From Yamagishiella unicocca (lineage: Eukaryota; Chlorophyta; Chlorophyceae; Chlamydomonadales; Volvocaceae), in NCBI GenBank assembly GCA_003116995.1, contig BDSL01000173.1, forward strand, positions 1 to 64,000: DNA of 64,000 bases, given 5' to 3'. This document shows, piece by piece, positions 43,401 through 55,870 of this stretch. The number at the start of each line of letters is the position of its first letter. Within the stretch, counting starts at the first letter, position 1. The notes beneath the pieces are model-generated. The model had not been told where the DNA came from. It saw nothing but the letters and a program-made list of their open reading frames with translations, and did no database searches. The translations under genes were made by a program, and so were the position numbers.

Positions 43401-46400
43401 CTGCTGCTCCATGTACGCCAATGCAGACGTTCATGCCAAGGTCCGCCCTGCCTTCGTTCATCAATCGGTGACGGTACGGACATCGCGGCTACTGATGTAT
43501 GGAGCTGCTGCGTCCTGCCCGTCGGGATCGACCGTCGGTCACGCAGCAGCAGGGGCTAGCTGGTCGCTCGTGTTAGTTTGATTGGTCATGTACGTATGCA
43601 CGGGCGCCCTGAAGGTGGAGCTCGCCGTTCTACGTATCGGTCCTGAGACACACAAGGCCTTCAGGTGTGTCCTGACCATGGTGGGTGCGGCGGGGGCGGC
43701 GTCCGATGGGTGTCAGGATTGCCCTAACTTCTGCCGTACGCATCCAGTGCGTGGTTGGCAGCGCGCGACCGCCTGTGTATGTCCAATTATCCCGTCCACG
43801 CATGGGGTTTCGTTTCGCAGCTGCTTCATTCGTTGCCGGCCCTACCTGTCGGCTACCTTGCGTTTCCGTCCAACATGCTTAATTCGGAAACCCAGTCGAT
43901 AACCTTACTTGCTTATGTGCTCTGCTGCTCCATGTACGCCAATGCAGACGTTCATGCCAAGGTCCGCCCTGCCTTCGTTCATCAATCGGTGACGGTACGG
44001 ACATCGCGGCTACTGATGTATGGAGCTGCTGCGTCCTGCCCGTCGGGATCGACCGTCGGTCACGCAGCAGCAGGGGCTAGCTGGTCGCTCGTGTTAGTTT
44101 GATTGGTCATGTACGTATGCACGGGCGCCCTGAAGGTGGAGCTCGCCGTTCTACGTATCGGTCCTGAGACACACAAGGCCTTCAGGTGTGTCCTGACCAT
44201 GGTGGGTGCGGCGGGGGCGGCGTCCGATGGGTGTCAGGATTGCCCTAACTTCTGCCGTACGCGTCCAGTGCGTGGTTGGCAGCGCGCGACCGCCTGCGTA
44301 TGTCCAATTATCCGTCCACGCATGGGGTTTCGTTTCGCAGCTGCTTCATTCGTTGCCAGCCCTACCTGTCGGCTACCTTGCGTTTCCGTCCAACATGCTT
44401 AATTCGGAAACCCAGTCGATAACCTTACTTGCTTATGTGCTCTGCTGCTCCATGTACGCCAATGCAGACGTTCATGCCAAGGTCCGCCCTGCCTTCGTTC
44501 ATCAATCGGTGACGGTACGGACATCGCGGCTACTGATGTATGGAGCTGCTGCGTCCTGCCCGTCGGGATCGACCGTCGGTCACGCAGCAGCAGGGGCTAG
44601 CTGGTCGCTCGTGTTAGTTTGATTGGTCATGTACGTATGCACGGGCGCCCTGAAGGTGGAGCTCGCCGTTCTACGTATCGGTCCTGAGACACACAAGGCC
44701 TTCAGGTGTGTCCTGACCATGGTGGGTGCGGCGGGGGCGGCGTCCGATGGGTGTCAGGATTGCCCTAACTTCTGCCGTACGCATCCAGTGCGTGGTTGGC
44801 AGCGCGCGACCGCCTGTGTATGTCCAATTATCCCGTCCACGCATGGGGTTTCGTTTCGCAGCTGCTTCATTCGTTGCCGGCCCTACCTGTCGGCTACCTT
44901 GCGTTTCCGTCCAACATGCTTAATTCGGAAACCCAGTCGATAACCTTACTTGCTTATGTGCTCTGCTGCTCCATGTACGCCAATGCAGACGTTCATGCCA
45001 AGGTCCGCCCTGCCTTCGTTCATCAATCGGTGACGGTACGGACATCGCGGCTACTGATGTATGGAGCTGCTGCGTCCTGCCCGTCGGGATCGACCGTCGG
45101 TCACGCAGCAGCAGGGGCTAGCTGGTCGCTCGTGTTAGTTTGATTGGTCATGTACGTATGCACGGGCGCCCTGAAGGTGGAGCTCGCCGTTCTACGTATC
45201 GGTCCTGAGACACACAAGGCCTTCAGGTGTGTCCTGACCATGGTGGGTGCGGCGGGGGCGGCGTCCGATGGGTGTCAGGATTGCCCTAACTTCTGCCGTA
45301 CGCGTCCAGTGCGTGGTTGGCAGCGCGCGACCGCCTGCGTATGTCCAATTATCCGTCCACGCATGGGGTTTCGTTTCGCAGCTGCTTCATTCGTTGCCGG
45401 CCCTACCTGTCGGCTACCTTGCGTTTCCGTCCAACATGCTTAATTCGGAAACCCAGTCGATAACCTTACTTGCTTATGTGCTCTGCTGCTCCATGTACGC
45501 CAATGCAGACGTTCATGCCAAGGTCCGCCCTGCCTTCGTTCATCAATCGGTGACGGTACGGACATCGCGGCTACTGATGTATGGAGCTGCTGCGTCCTGC
45601 CCGTCGGGATCGACCGTCGGTCACGCAGCAGGGGCTAGCTGGTCGCTCGTGTTAGTTTGATTGGTCATGTACGTATGCACGGGCGCCCTGAAGGTGGAGC
45701 TCGCCGTTCTACGTATCGGTCCTGAGACACACAAGGCCTTCAGGTGTGTCCTGACCATGGTGTGTGCGGCGGGGGCGGCGTCCGATGGGTGTCAGGATTG
45801 CCCTAACTTCTGCCGTACGCGTCCAGTGCGTGGTTGGCAGCGCGCGACCGCCTGCGTATGTCCAATTATCCGTCCACGCATGGGGTTTCGTTTCGCAGCT
45901 GCTTCATTCGTTGCCAGCCCTACCTGTCGGCTACCTTGCGTTTCCGTCCAACATGCTTAATTCGGAAACCCAGTCGATAACCTTACTTGCTTATGTGCTC
46001 TGCTGCTCCATGTACGCCAATGCAGACGTTCATGCCAAGGTCCGCCCTGCCTTCGTTCATCAATCGGTGACGGTACGGACATCGCGGCTACTGATGTATG
46101 GAGCTGCTGCGTCCTGCCCGTCGGGATCGACCGTCGGTCACGCAGCAGGGGCTAGCTGGTCGCTCGTGTTAGTTTGATTGGTCATGTACGTATGCACGGG
46201 CGCCCTGAAGGTGGAGCTCGCCGTTCTACGTATCGGTCCTGAGACACACAAGGCCTTCAGGTGTGTCCTGACCATGGTGTGTGCGGCGGGGGCGGCGTCC
46301 GATGGGTGTCAGGATTGCCCTAACTTCTGCCGTACGCGTCCAGTGCGTGGTTGGCAGCGCGCGACCGCCTGCGTATGTCCAATTATCCGTCCACGCATGG

Positions 46401-49400
46401 GGTTTCGTTTCGCAGCTGCTTCATTCGTTGCCAGCCCTACCTGTCGGCTACCTTGCGTTTCCGTCCAACATGCTTAATTCGGAAACCCAGTCGATAACCT
46501 TACTTGCTTATGTGCTCTGCTGCTCCATGTACGCCAATGCAGACGTTCATGCCAAGGTCCGCCCTGCCTTCGTTCATCAATCGGTGACGGTACGGACATC
46601 GCGGCTACTGATGTATGGAGCTGCTGCGTCCTGCCCGTCGGGATCGACCGTCGGTCACGCAGCAGCAGGGGCTAGCTGGTCGCTCGTGTTAGTTTGATTG
46701 GTCATGTACGTATGCACGGGCGCCCTGAAGGTGGAGCTCGCCGTTCTACGTATCGGTCCTGAGACACACAAGGCCTTCAGGTGTGTCCTGACCATGGTGT
46801 GTGCGGCGGGGGCGGCGTCCGATGGGTGTCAGGATTGCCCTAACTTCTGCCGTACGCGTCCAGTGCGTGGTTGGCAGCGCGCGACCGCCTGCGTATGTCC
46901 AATTATCCGTCCACGCATGGGGTTTCGTTTCGCAGCTGCTTCATTCGTTGCCAGCCCTACCTGTCGGCTACCTTGCGTTTCCGTCCAACATGCTTAATTC
47001 GGAAACCCAGTCGATAACCTTACTTGCTTATGTGCTCTGCTGCTCCATGTACGCCAATGCAGACGTTCATGCCAAGGTCCGCCCTGCCTTCGTTCATCAA
47101 TCGGTGACGGTACGGACATCGCGGCTACTGATGTATGGAGCTGCTGCGTCCTGCCCGTCGGGATCGACCGTCGGTCACGCAGCAGCAGGGGCTAGCTGGT
47201 CGCTCGTGTTAGTTTGATTGGTCATGTACGTATGCACGGGCGCCCTGAAGGTGGAGCTCGCCGTTCTACGTATCGGTCCTGAGACACACAAGGCCTTCAG
47301 GTGTGTCCTGACCATGGTGGGTGCGGCGGGGGCGGCGTCCGATGGGTGTCAGGATTGCCCTAACTTCTGCCGTACGCGTCCAGTGCGTGGTTGGCAGCGC
47401 GCGACCGCCTGCGTATGTCCAATTATCCGTCCACGCATGGGGTTTCGTTTCGCAGCTGCTTCATTCGTTGCCAGCCCTACCTGTCGGCTACCTTGCGTTT
47501 CCGTCCAACATGCTTAATTCGGAAACCCAGTCGATAACCTTACTTGCTTATGTGCTCTGCTGCTCCATGTACGCCAATGCAGACGTTCATGCCAAGGTCC
47601 GCCCTGCCTTCGTTCATCAATCGGTGACGGTACGGACATCGCGGCTACTGATGTATGGAGCTGCTGCGTCCTGCCCGTCGGGATCGACCGTCGGTCACGC
47701 AGCAGCAGGGGCTAGCTGGTCGCTCGTGTTAGTTTGATTGGTCATGTACGTATGCACGGGCGCCCTGAAGGTGGAGCTCGCCGTTCTACGTATCGGTCCT
47801 GAGACACACAAGGCCTTCAGGTGTGTCCTGACCATGGTGGGTGCGGCGGGGGCGGCGTCCGATGGGTGTCAGGATTGCCCTAACTTCTGCCGTACGCATC
47901 CAGTGCGTGGTTGGCAGCGCGCGACCGCCTGTGTATGTCCAATTATCCCGTCCACGCATGGGGTTTCGTTTCGCAGCTGCTTCATTCGTTGCCGGCCCTA
48001 CCTGTCGGCTACCTTGCGTTTCCGTCCAACATGCTTAATTCGGAAACCCAGTCGATAACCTTACTTGCTTATGTGCTCTGCTGCTCCATGTACGCCAATG
48101 CAGACGTTCATGCCAAGGTCCGCCCTGCCTTCGTTCATCAATCGGTGACGGTACGGACATCGCGGCTACTGATGTATGGAGCTGCTGCGTCCTGCCCGTC
48201 GGGATCGACCGTCGGTCACGCAGCAGGGGCTAGCTGGTCGCTCGTGTTAGTTTGATTGGTCATGTACGTATGCACGGGCGCCCTGAAGGTGGAGCTCGCC
48301 GTTCTACGTATCGGTCCTGAGACACACAAGGCCTTCAGGTGTGTCCTGACCATGGTGTGTGCGGCGGGGGCGGCGTCCGATGGGTGTCAGGATTGCCCTA
48401 ACTTCTGCCGTACGCGTCCAGTGCGTGGTTGGCAGCGCGCGACCGCCTGCGTATGTCCAATTATCCGTCCACGCATGGGGTTTCGTTTCGCAGCTGCTTC
48501 ATTCGTTGCCAGCCCTACCTGTCGGCTACCTTGCGTTTCCGTCCAACATGCTTAATTCGGAAACCCAGTCGATAACCTTACTTGCTTATGTGCTCTGCTG
48601 CTCCATGTACGCCAATGCAGACGTTCATGCCAAGGTCCGCCCTGCCTTCGTTCATCAATCGGTGACGGTACGGACATCGCGGCTACTGATGTATGGAGCT
48701 GCTGCGTCCTGCCCGTCGGGATCGACCGTCGGTCACGCAGCAGGGGCTAGCTGGTCGCTCGTGTTAGTTTGATTGGTCATGTACGTATGCACGGGCGCCC
48801 TGAAGGTGGAGCTCGCCGTTCTACGTATCGGTCCTGAGACACACAAGGCCTTCAGGTGTGTCCTGACCATGGTGTGTGCGGCGGGGGCGGCGTCCGATGG
48901 GTGTCAGGATTGCCCTAACTTCTGCCGTACGCGTCCAGTGCGTGGTTGGCAGCGCGCGACCGCCTGCGTATGTCCAATTATCCGTCCACGCATGGGGTTT
49001 CGTTTCGCAGCTGCTTCATTCGTTGCCAGCCCTACCTGTCGGCTACCTTGCGTTTCCGTCCAACATGCTTAATTCGGAAACCCAGTCGATAACCTTACTT
49101 GCTTATGTGCTCTGCTGCTCCATGTACGCCAATGCAGACGTTCATGCCAAGGTCCGCCCTGCCTTCGTTCATCAATCGGTGACGGTACGGACATCGCGGC
49201 TACTGATGTATGGAGCTGCTGCGTCCTGCCCGTCGGGATCGACCGTCGGTCACGCAGCAGGGGCTAGCTGGTCGCTCGTGTTAGTTTGATTGGTCATGTA
49301 CGTATGCACGGGCGCCCTGAAGGTGGAGCTCGCCGTTCTACGTATCGGTCCTGAGACACACAAGGCCTTCAGGTGTGTCCTGACCATGGTATGTGCGGCG

Positions 49401-52400
49401 GGGGCGGCGTCCGATGGGTGTCAGGATTGCCCTAACTTCTGCCGTACGCGTCCAGTGCGTGGTTGGCAGCGCGCGACCGCCTGCGTATGTCCAATTATCC
49501 GTCCACGCATGGGGTTTCGTTTCGCAGCTGCTTCATTCGTTGCCAGCCCTACCTGTCGGCTACCTTGCGTTTCCGTCCAACATGCTTAATTCGGAAACCC
49601 AGTCGATAACCTTACTTGCTTATGTGCTCTGCTGCTCCATGTACGCCAATGCAGACGTTCATGCCAAGGTCCGCCCTGCCTTCGTTCATCAATCGGTGAC
49701 GGTACGGACATCGCGGCTACTGATGTATGGAGCTGCTGCGTCCTGCCCGTCGGGATCGACCGTCGGTCACGCAGCAGCAGGGGCTAGCTGGTCGCTCGTG
49801 TTAGTTTGATTGGTCATGTACGTATGCACGGGCGCCCTGAAGGTGGAGCTCGCCGTTCTACGTATCGGTCCTGAGACACACAAGGCCTTCAGGTGTGTCC
49901 TGACCATGGTGTGTGCGGCGGGGGCGGCGTCCGATGGGTGTCAGGATTGCCCTAACTTCTGCCGTACGCGTCCAGTGCGTGGTTGGCAGCGCGCGACCGC
50001 CTGTGTATGTCCAATTATCCGTCCACGCATGGGGTTTCGTTTCGCAGCTGCTTCATTCGTTGCCGGCCCTACCTGTCGGCTACCTTGCGTTTCCGTCCAA
50101 CATGCTTAATTCGGAAACCCAGTCGATAACCTTACTTGCTTATGTGCTCTGCTGCTCCATGTATGCCAATGCAGACGTTCATGCCAAGGTCCGCCCTGCC
50201 TTCGTTCATCAATCGGTGACGGCGCGGACATCGCGGCTACTGATGTATGGAGCTGCTGCGTCCTGCCCGTCGGGATCGACCGTCGGTCACGCAGCAGGGG
50301 CTAGCTGGTCGCTCGTGTTAGTTTGATTGGTCATGTACGTATGCACGGGCGCCCTGAAGGTGGAGCTCGCCGTTCTACGTATCGGTCCTGAGACACACAA
50401 GGCCTTCAGGTGTGTCCTGACCATGGTGTGTGCGGCGGGGGCGGCGTCCGATGGGTGTCAGGATTGCCCTAACTTCTGCCGTACGCGTCCAGTGCGTGGT
50501 TGGCAGCGCGCGACCGCCTGCGTATGTCCAATTATCCGTCCACGCATGGGGTTTCGTTTCGCAGCTGCTTCATTCGTTGCCAGCCCTACCTGTCGGCTAC
50601 CTTGCGTTTCCGTCCAACATGCTTAATTCGGAAACCCAGTCGATAACCTTACTTGCTTATGTGCTCTGCTGCTCCATGTACGCCAATGCAGACGTTCATG
50701 CCAAGGTCCGCCCTGCCTTCGTTCATCAATCGGTGACGGTACGGACATCGCGGCTACTGATGTATGGAGCTGCTGCGTCCTGCCCGTCGGGATCGACCGT
50801 CGGTCACGCAGCAGCAGGGGCTAGCTGGTCGCTCGTGTTAGTTTGATTGGTCATGTACGTATGCACGGGCGCCCTGAAGGTGGAGCTCGCCGTTCTACGT
50901 ATCGGTCCTGAGACACACAAGGCCTTCAGGTGTGTCCTGACCATGGTGGGTGCGGCGGGGGCGGCGTCCGATGGGTGTCAGGATTGCCCTAACTTCTGCC
51001 GTACGCATCCAGTGCGTGGTTGGCAGCGCGCGACCGCCTGTGTATGTCCAATTATCCCGTCCACGCATGGGGTTTCGTTTCGCAGCTGCTTCATTCGTTG
51101 CCAGCCCTACCTGTCGGCTACCTTGCGTTTCCGTCCAACATGCTTAATTCGGAAACCCAGTCGATAACCTTACTTGCTTATGTGCTCTGCTGCTCCATGT
51201 ACGCCAATGCAGACGTTCATGCCAAGGTCCGCCCTGCCTTCGTTCATCAATCGGTGACGGTACGGACATCGCGGCTACTGATGTATGGAGCTGCTGCGTC
51301 CTGCCCGTCGGGATCGACCGTCGGTCACGCAGCAGCAGGGGCTAGCTGGTCGCTCGTGTTCGTTTGATTGGTCATGTACGTATGCACGGGCGCCCTGAAG
51401 GTGGAGCTCGCCGTTCTACGTATCGGTCCTGAGACACACAAGGCCTTCAGGTGTGTCCTGACCATGGTGGGTGCGGCGGGGGCGGCGTCCGATGGGTGTC
51501 AGGATTGCCCTAACTTCTGCCGTACGCATCCAGTGCGTGGTTGGCAGCGCGCGACCGCCTGTGTATGTCCAATTATCCGTCCACGCATGGGGTTTCGTTT
51601 CGCAGCTGCTTCATTCGTTGCCGGCCCTACCTGTCGGCTACCTTGCGTTTCCGTCCAACATGCTTAATTCGGAAACCCAGTCGATAACCTTACTTGCTTA
51701 TGTGCTCTGCTGCTCCATGTATGCCAATGCAGACGTTCATGCCAAGGTCCGCCCTGCCTTCGTTCATCAATCGGTGACGTCGCGGACATCGCGGCTACTG
51801 ATGTATGGAGCTGCTGCGTCCTGCCCGTCGGGATCGACCGTCGGTCACGCAGCAGGGGCTAGCTGGTCGCTCGTGTTAGTTTGATTGGTCATGTACGTAT
51901 GCACGGGCGCCCTGAAGGTGGAGCTCGCCGTTCTACGTATCGGTCCTGAGACACACAAGGCCTTCAGGTGTGTCCTGACCATGGTGGGTGCGGCGGGGGC
52001 GGCGTCCGATGGGTGTCAGGATTGCCCTAACTTCTGCCGTACGCATCCAGTGCGTGGTTGGCAGCGCGCGACCGCCTGTGTATGTCCAATTATCCGTCCA
52101 CGCATGGGGTTTCGTTTCGCAGCTGCTTCATTCGTTGCCGGCCCTACCTGTCGGCTACCTTGCGTTTCCGTCCAACATGCTTAATTCGGAAACCCAGTCG
52201 ATAACCTTACTTGCTTATGTGCTCTGCTGCTCCATGTATGCCAATGCAGACGTTCATGCCAAGGTCCGCCCTGCCTTCGTTCATCAATCGGTGACGTCGC
52301 GGACATCGCGGCTACTGATGTATGGAGCTGCTGCGTCCTGCCCGTCGGGATCGACCGTCGGTCACGCAGCAGGGGCTAGCTGGTCGCTCGTGTTAGTTTG

Positions 52401-52740
52401 ATTGGTCATGTACGTATGCACGGGCGCCCTGAAGGTGGAGCTCGCCGTTCTACGTATCGGTCCTGAGACACACAAGGCCTTCAGGTGTGTCCTGACCATG
52501 GTGGGTGCGGCGGGGGCGGCGTCCGATGGGTGTCAGGATTGCCCTAACTTCTGCCGTACGCATCCAGTGCGTGGTTGGCAGCGCGCGACCGCCTGTGTAT
52601 GTCCAATTATCCGTCCACGCATGGGGTTTCGTTTCGCAGCTGCTTCATTCGTTGCCGGCCCTACCTGTCGGCTACCTTGCGTTTCCGTCCAACATGCTTA
52701 ATTCGGAAACCCAGTCGATAACCTTGCTTGTGTGCTCTGC
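40464..52740 (+). repeat. Tandem array of 24 units of about 520 bp
   Basis: Units begin at 40464, 40980, 41501, 42022, 42542, 43062, 43582, 44103, 44623, 45144, 45661, 46178, 46698, 47218, 47738, 48256, 48773, 49290, 49810, 50327, 50847, 51368, 51885 and 52402. Lengths are 516-521, set by a CAG2/CAG3 indel before GGGGCTAGCTGG and a C3/C2 indel in ATTATCCCGTCC. Other diagnostic sites: ATGGTGGGT/ATGGTGTGT, ACGCATCC/ACGCGTCC, GCCGGCC/GCCAGCC. Units are almost identical in the centre. Two overlapping frames (about 99-138 codons) are open in most units, but the one-base indel shifts them, so I treat the array as non-coding. A CCTGAAGG..CCTTCAGG inverted pair sits early in each unit. Confidence 0.97.
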
Positions 52741-53100
52741 TGCTCCATGTATGCCAATGCAGACGTTCATGTCCCCCCTTCATCAATCGCTGACATAACG
52801 AACATACAGCCATACCGTCACTGTCGACCGCGTTTTCCAGCCCTGAGCCTCATCAGCTGTCACAACCACCACCTACCGGACTGGCTGACTACCCGGGGAT
52901 CACGTATCATTGTATGTGGCTGTGGGATCGACCGGCAGGGGCTGGGCTGGTCGTATCAGGTGAATTGGTGGTTAATATGCACGGGCGTCCTGAAGTTGGA
53001 GCTCGCCATTCTACGTGTCTATTCTGGGATGCACAAGGCCTACATGTGTCGACCTGCTGCAGGAGCCGGAGACCGACCCTTCCGTGCCTTGCCAGGCCAT
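52741..53100 (+). repeat. Decayed copy at the right edge of the 520-bp array
   Basis: After 52,740 the last unit loses register. 52,920-53,045 then matches the unit start again in diverged form (GATCGACCGGCAGGGGCTGG, ATGCACGGGCGTCCTGAAGT, GAGCTCGCCATTCTACGTGT). With the left edge this gives a homogeneous centre between old flanks. Confidence 0.8.
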
Positions 53101-54040
53101 AACCTCCACCATCCACGCACGAGGCTTCTCTATAATCCAGGTAGCCAAATTAGCCGCCATCCGCATCCTCTTTTACGAACCGGGCACATGCGAGTGACGG
53201 CGGCGGCGACGACCGGTTCGGTTCGGTTCGGTTGCCGCCTCCTCCTCCCTCTTCCTTCTCTACCGCTGCTGCCACCACGCGGTTCGGTTGCTTGCAGCTT
53301 TCCGCCGGCGCAGAGCAGCTCCCGTGCGGCCGCTGCTTACCCACATCCGTCGAAATTCATGTTCCCTGCTCTCTTCAGCTCTCCCCCCCAAACACAAACG
53401 TATCGTAACGTATCGTAACGTAATCCTCCTACGTCGCAAACTGTTTCTCGTCTAAGGCCCAAAATAGACGCCACTGACGTCCAGCTGCCAGGGGATTCTC
53501 CTTGCGCTCATGTTGGTGTATGATGCTGATACGCCGAATTCGCCTCAGAGCTGCTGTCTTGTTCCTGGACGTCTTTACTCTTCTGGCATTGCCTGGATGG
53601 CTTTCTGTGACTACTGTCCGTCCTAAAAGGGTCGGCGTCCTTCTGAAGGCTTGGTACAGGTGAGGCAGCATGATGAGGGCTATTGACCCCTGTGCGTTGT
53701 GAGAGCCTCATGTTCCCTGTGCGCCCGGGGTGGGTCGGTTTCGTGCGGCCTGTCGGTAACATTCGTATTCTTCCTACTCCTTAAGCACCCGCACCACATC
53801 GTACGGCAGCATGGTCTCATCCCTGCCCCGTGTTTAGCTGGTTTGAGCACTGGGGCGCGCGGCATCCCGTCAGCCGGCTGATCGCAGCAAGTGCTATGCG
53901 TAGTTACAGTATGCCTTGCTACAATGCCATGCATTAGATTGTGGGAACATATGAGCGATTGGTTCGACAAGGCGTCTATAATGCTCCCTGGTGACACCAA
54001 GGGGATCAATTTTGGAAAACTCAATAAGTTAACGTAACAC
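53101..54040. other. Unassigned region right of the array
   Basis: Contains a short GGTTC run (53,214-53,232) and a doubled CGTATCGTAA (about 53,398-53,420). Open frames are below about 230 codons, low in complexity or without family resemblance, so no gene is called. Confidence 0.45.
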
Positions 54041-54049
54041 AAGCCAATC

Positions 54050-54960
54050 TCTAAATGCAGCACGGGGTACTGCACGCCCATCCCGGCCCGCACACATCGC
54101 ACCTGGGCACCGACGCTGCCTCCAGCAGCTCGCCCGGCGAACACTGCAGCGCAGAGGCCATGTCGCGCAGTAGGTTGATCAGGTGCTTGCGGCTGTCGAA
54201 GTTGGCTTGCTTGCAGCACGCCCAGCACAGCACAGCGCATCCCGGAGCAGGGCGATGGAACGGCGTACAGGGCGGCCATCAGCTCTCCCGGCTCCTGTGT
54301 CAACGCATGCGCATAAGATCGCGGCAGTGGCCGGATGCGCATCAGCGCTCACGAAGCAAGACTGATCCATGATGACACGGCAGTAGGGGCCACGACCCAT
54401 CCTTCGGTGCACTGCGCTGAAGGTGTAACAGGGTATGAGGTACATGAAGCAAGTTCCTGGCTTGCTTGTCTTATCAGCCGCGCTCACGCTGCACGGTGGG
54501 TGGAAAGCCTGTGCTGGCTCACCGCCGTCGGCACGCATGCGCAGCAGCTCGGTACTGTCTAGAACGCGGCCGCCGCATGCACCGCCGACGCAGGCTACAC
54601 TGCTCCAGAAGGAAGTAGGCCTGCGCCTCATCCATGAGCAGGAAGTGGAGGCGGTCCCTCTGCAGCCTCTCCGTGAAGCCGTTGATGGCGATATGCATCA
54701 GGGTACAGGAGTCGAGGTTGCTGGGCACTGGGGTGATGGTCGCAAGGCGTCCTTGAGGAGGCCGGCGACCTACTGCTGCGCCTGCAGGTCGCGGACAGGA
54801 AGTTGCACTCCCCGGGAACGACCACAGCGGTGCGATGCGTACGCCTCTGGCCGCTGCCGCCGCCACCACTGCTGCCGCCGCGGCCGCTGGCGCTGCTGCC
54901 GTCGCTGCAGTTGTAGTAGGTCCTGGCCAAAGCGGGCACGACCTGCCTGAGCGGGAACGA
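54050..54960 (-). pseudogene. Possible decayed or unresolved minus-strand gene
   Basis: Not recognised. Several short stretches look protein-like but lie in different frames: NGFTERLQRDRLHFLLMDEA (about 54,610-54,690), VLDSTELLRMRADGG followed by GTGAGC (about 54,520-54,565), and KHLINLLRDMASALQ with GELLEAASVPRCDVCG (about 54,080-54,200), which has CxxC spacing. They could be exons of one gene, or of a mobile-element gene, but I could not join them in a consistent phase. Chance frames in GC-rich DNA remain possible. Confidence 0.25.
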
Positions 54961-55485
54961 TTTGCCGCTCTGAGCAGGTAAACAGGTGGAAGGTTGCTAG
55001 ATAAACGAGTGTTCATGTAGACCGAAGTCCAAACTAAATGGTAGTGAGAACTACCGGTCAAGAGTACGAGCGAGCCACCATAGCACTAGCGTCCGGACGA
55101 CCTCAAGCTCTGCTGTAATATCCAGCGTACAGTTCATTTCCCAACTAATGTCCACCGATGAGTAGCCAGCCCACTGACCAGGTAGATACTCGTGAACGTT
55201 GCGCTTGCGTCGCCAGATCCAGACCGCCAACTGCGACACTCCAAACCACGCTTCACAGTAAAACACGGCCGGTTGCTCAGTCAAGCAACAGGGGCTGACT
55301 CAACAGCGGGATACCACCAAGGGGTCTGGCACCGGCTACCACACGGTACCGCCGCAGCATTGACACGTGTAAAGTAGGGTGAATGTGCATATCAGCGGGC
55401 AATAGGGTTCACGGTAGCAACACCTTGCAGAAAAGTTAAGCTCGTTTCAAACACTTCGCTGCACGGTACCGGAACCGTTCTTTTG
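54961..55485. other. No recognised gene
   Basis: Mixed-composition sequence with short frames only. No repeat or RNA gene is seen before the retrotransposon remnant begins. Confidence 0.4.
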
Positions 55486-55489
55486 CAGG

Positions 55490-55870
55490 AAGGACGTCCT
55501 ACCGCCGTCACCAGCAGCAAGAAGTTCACTCCCGCAGGGCGTAATCATACCACAGGTGGAGTTGTTAGCTGTTCAGCACGCCTTGCGAGAATGGCGCTGC
55601 TACTTGGAGGGTCGGCCGTTTGTTGTCAAGACGGACCACAAGCCCCTCACTTTTCTGCAAGGTATTCCTACCCTAAATTGCCCGCTAATATGCGCATTAA
55701 CCCCACTTTTCACATGTCCATGCTGCGGCCGTACCGTGCGGAAGCCGGTGCCGGGCCCCCTGGCGGTGACACGCCCGCTGTTGAGTCCGCCCCTGTTGCT
55801 TGGCTTAGCAACCAGCCGTCCTTTCTTGTCATACAACAAGCGTTGCTCCTAGCTCCGCCGGGCGTCTCTC
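55490..55870 (+). pseudogene. Ty3/gypsy retrotransposon remnant (RNase H joined to integrase tail)
   Basis: The first part encodes RNase H of a Ty3/gypsy polyprotein, split by a frameshift near 55,550: VTSSKKFTPAGRNHTT, then ELLAVQHALREWRCYLEG and KTDHKPLTFLQG. Directly after (about 55,670) comes INPTFHMSMLRPYR, the motif that normally follows the integrase core near the polyprotein C-terminus. The integrase in between is missing, so this is an internally deleted and frameshifted copy. No LTRs, primer-binding site or other pol domains were found nearby, and it cannot be active. Confidence 0.85.

Noticed and set aside
40464..52740. The 520-bp array as a CRISPR array or as rDNA/5S/tRNA genes
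   Set aside because: The whole unit is repeated with no variable spacers, and I find no rRNA, 5S or tRNA-like sequence or Pol III box pair in the unit.
40464..52740. The 138-codon frames of the array as a tandem gene family
   Set aside because: A one-base indel in several units destroys the frame and substitutions are not concentrated at silent sites; no signal, domain or family is visible.
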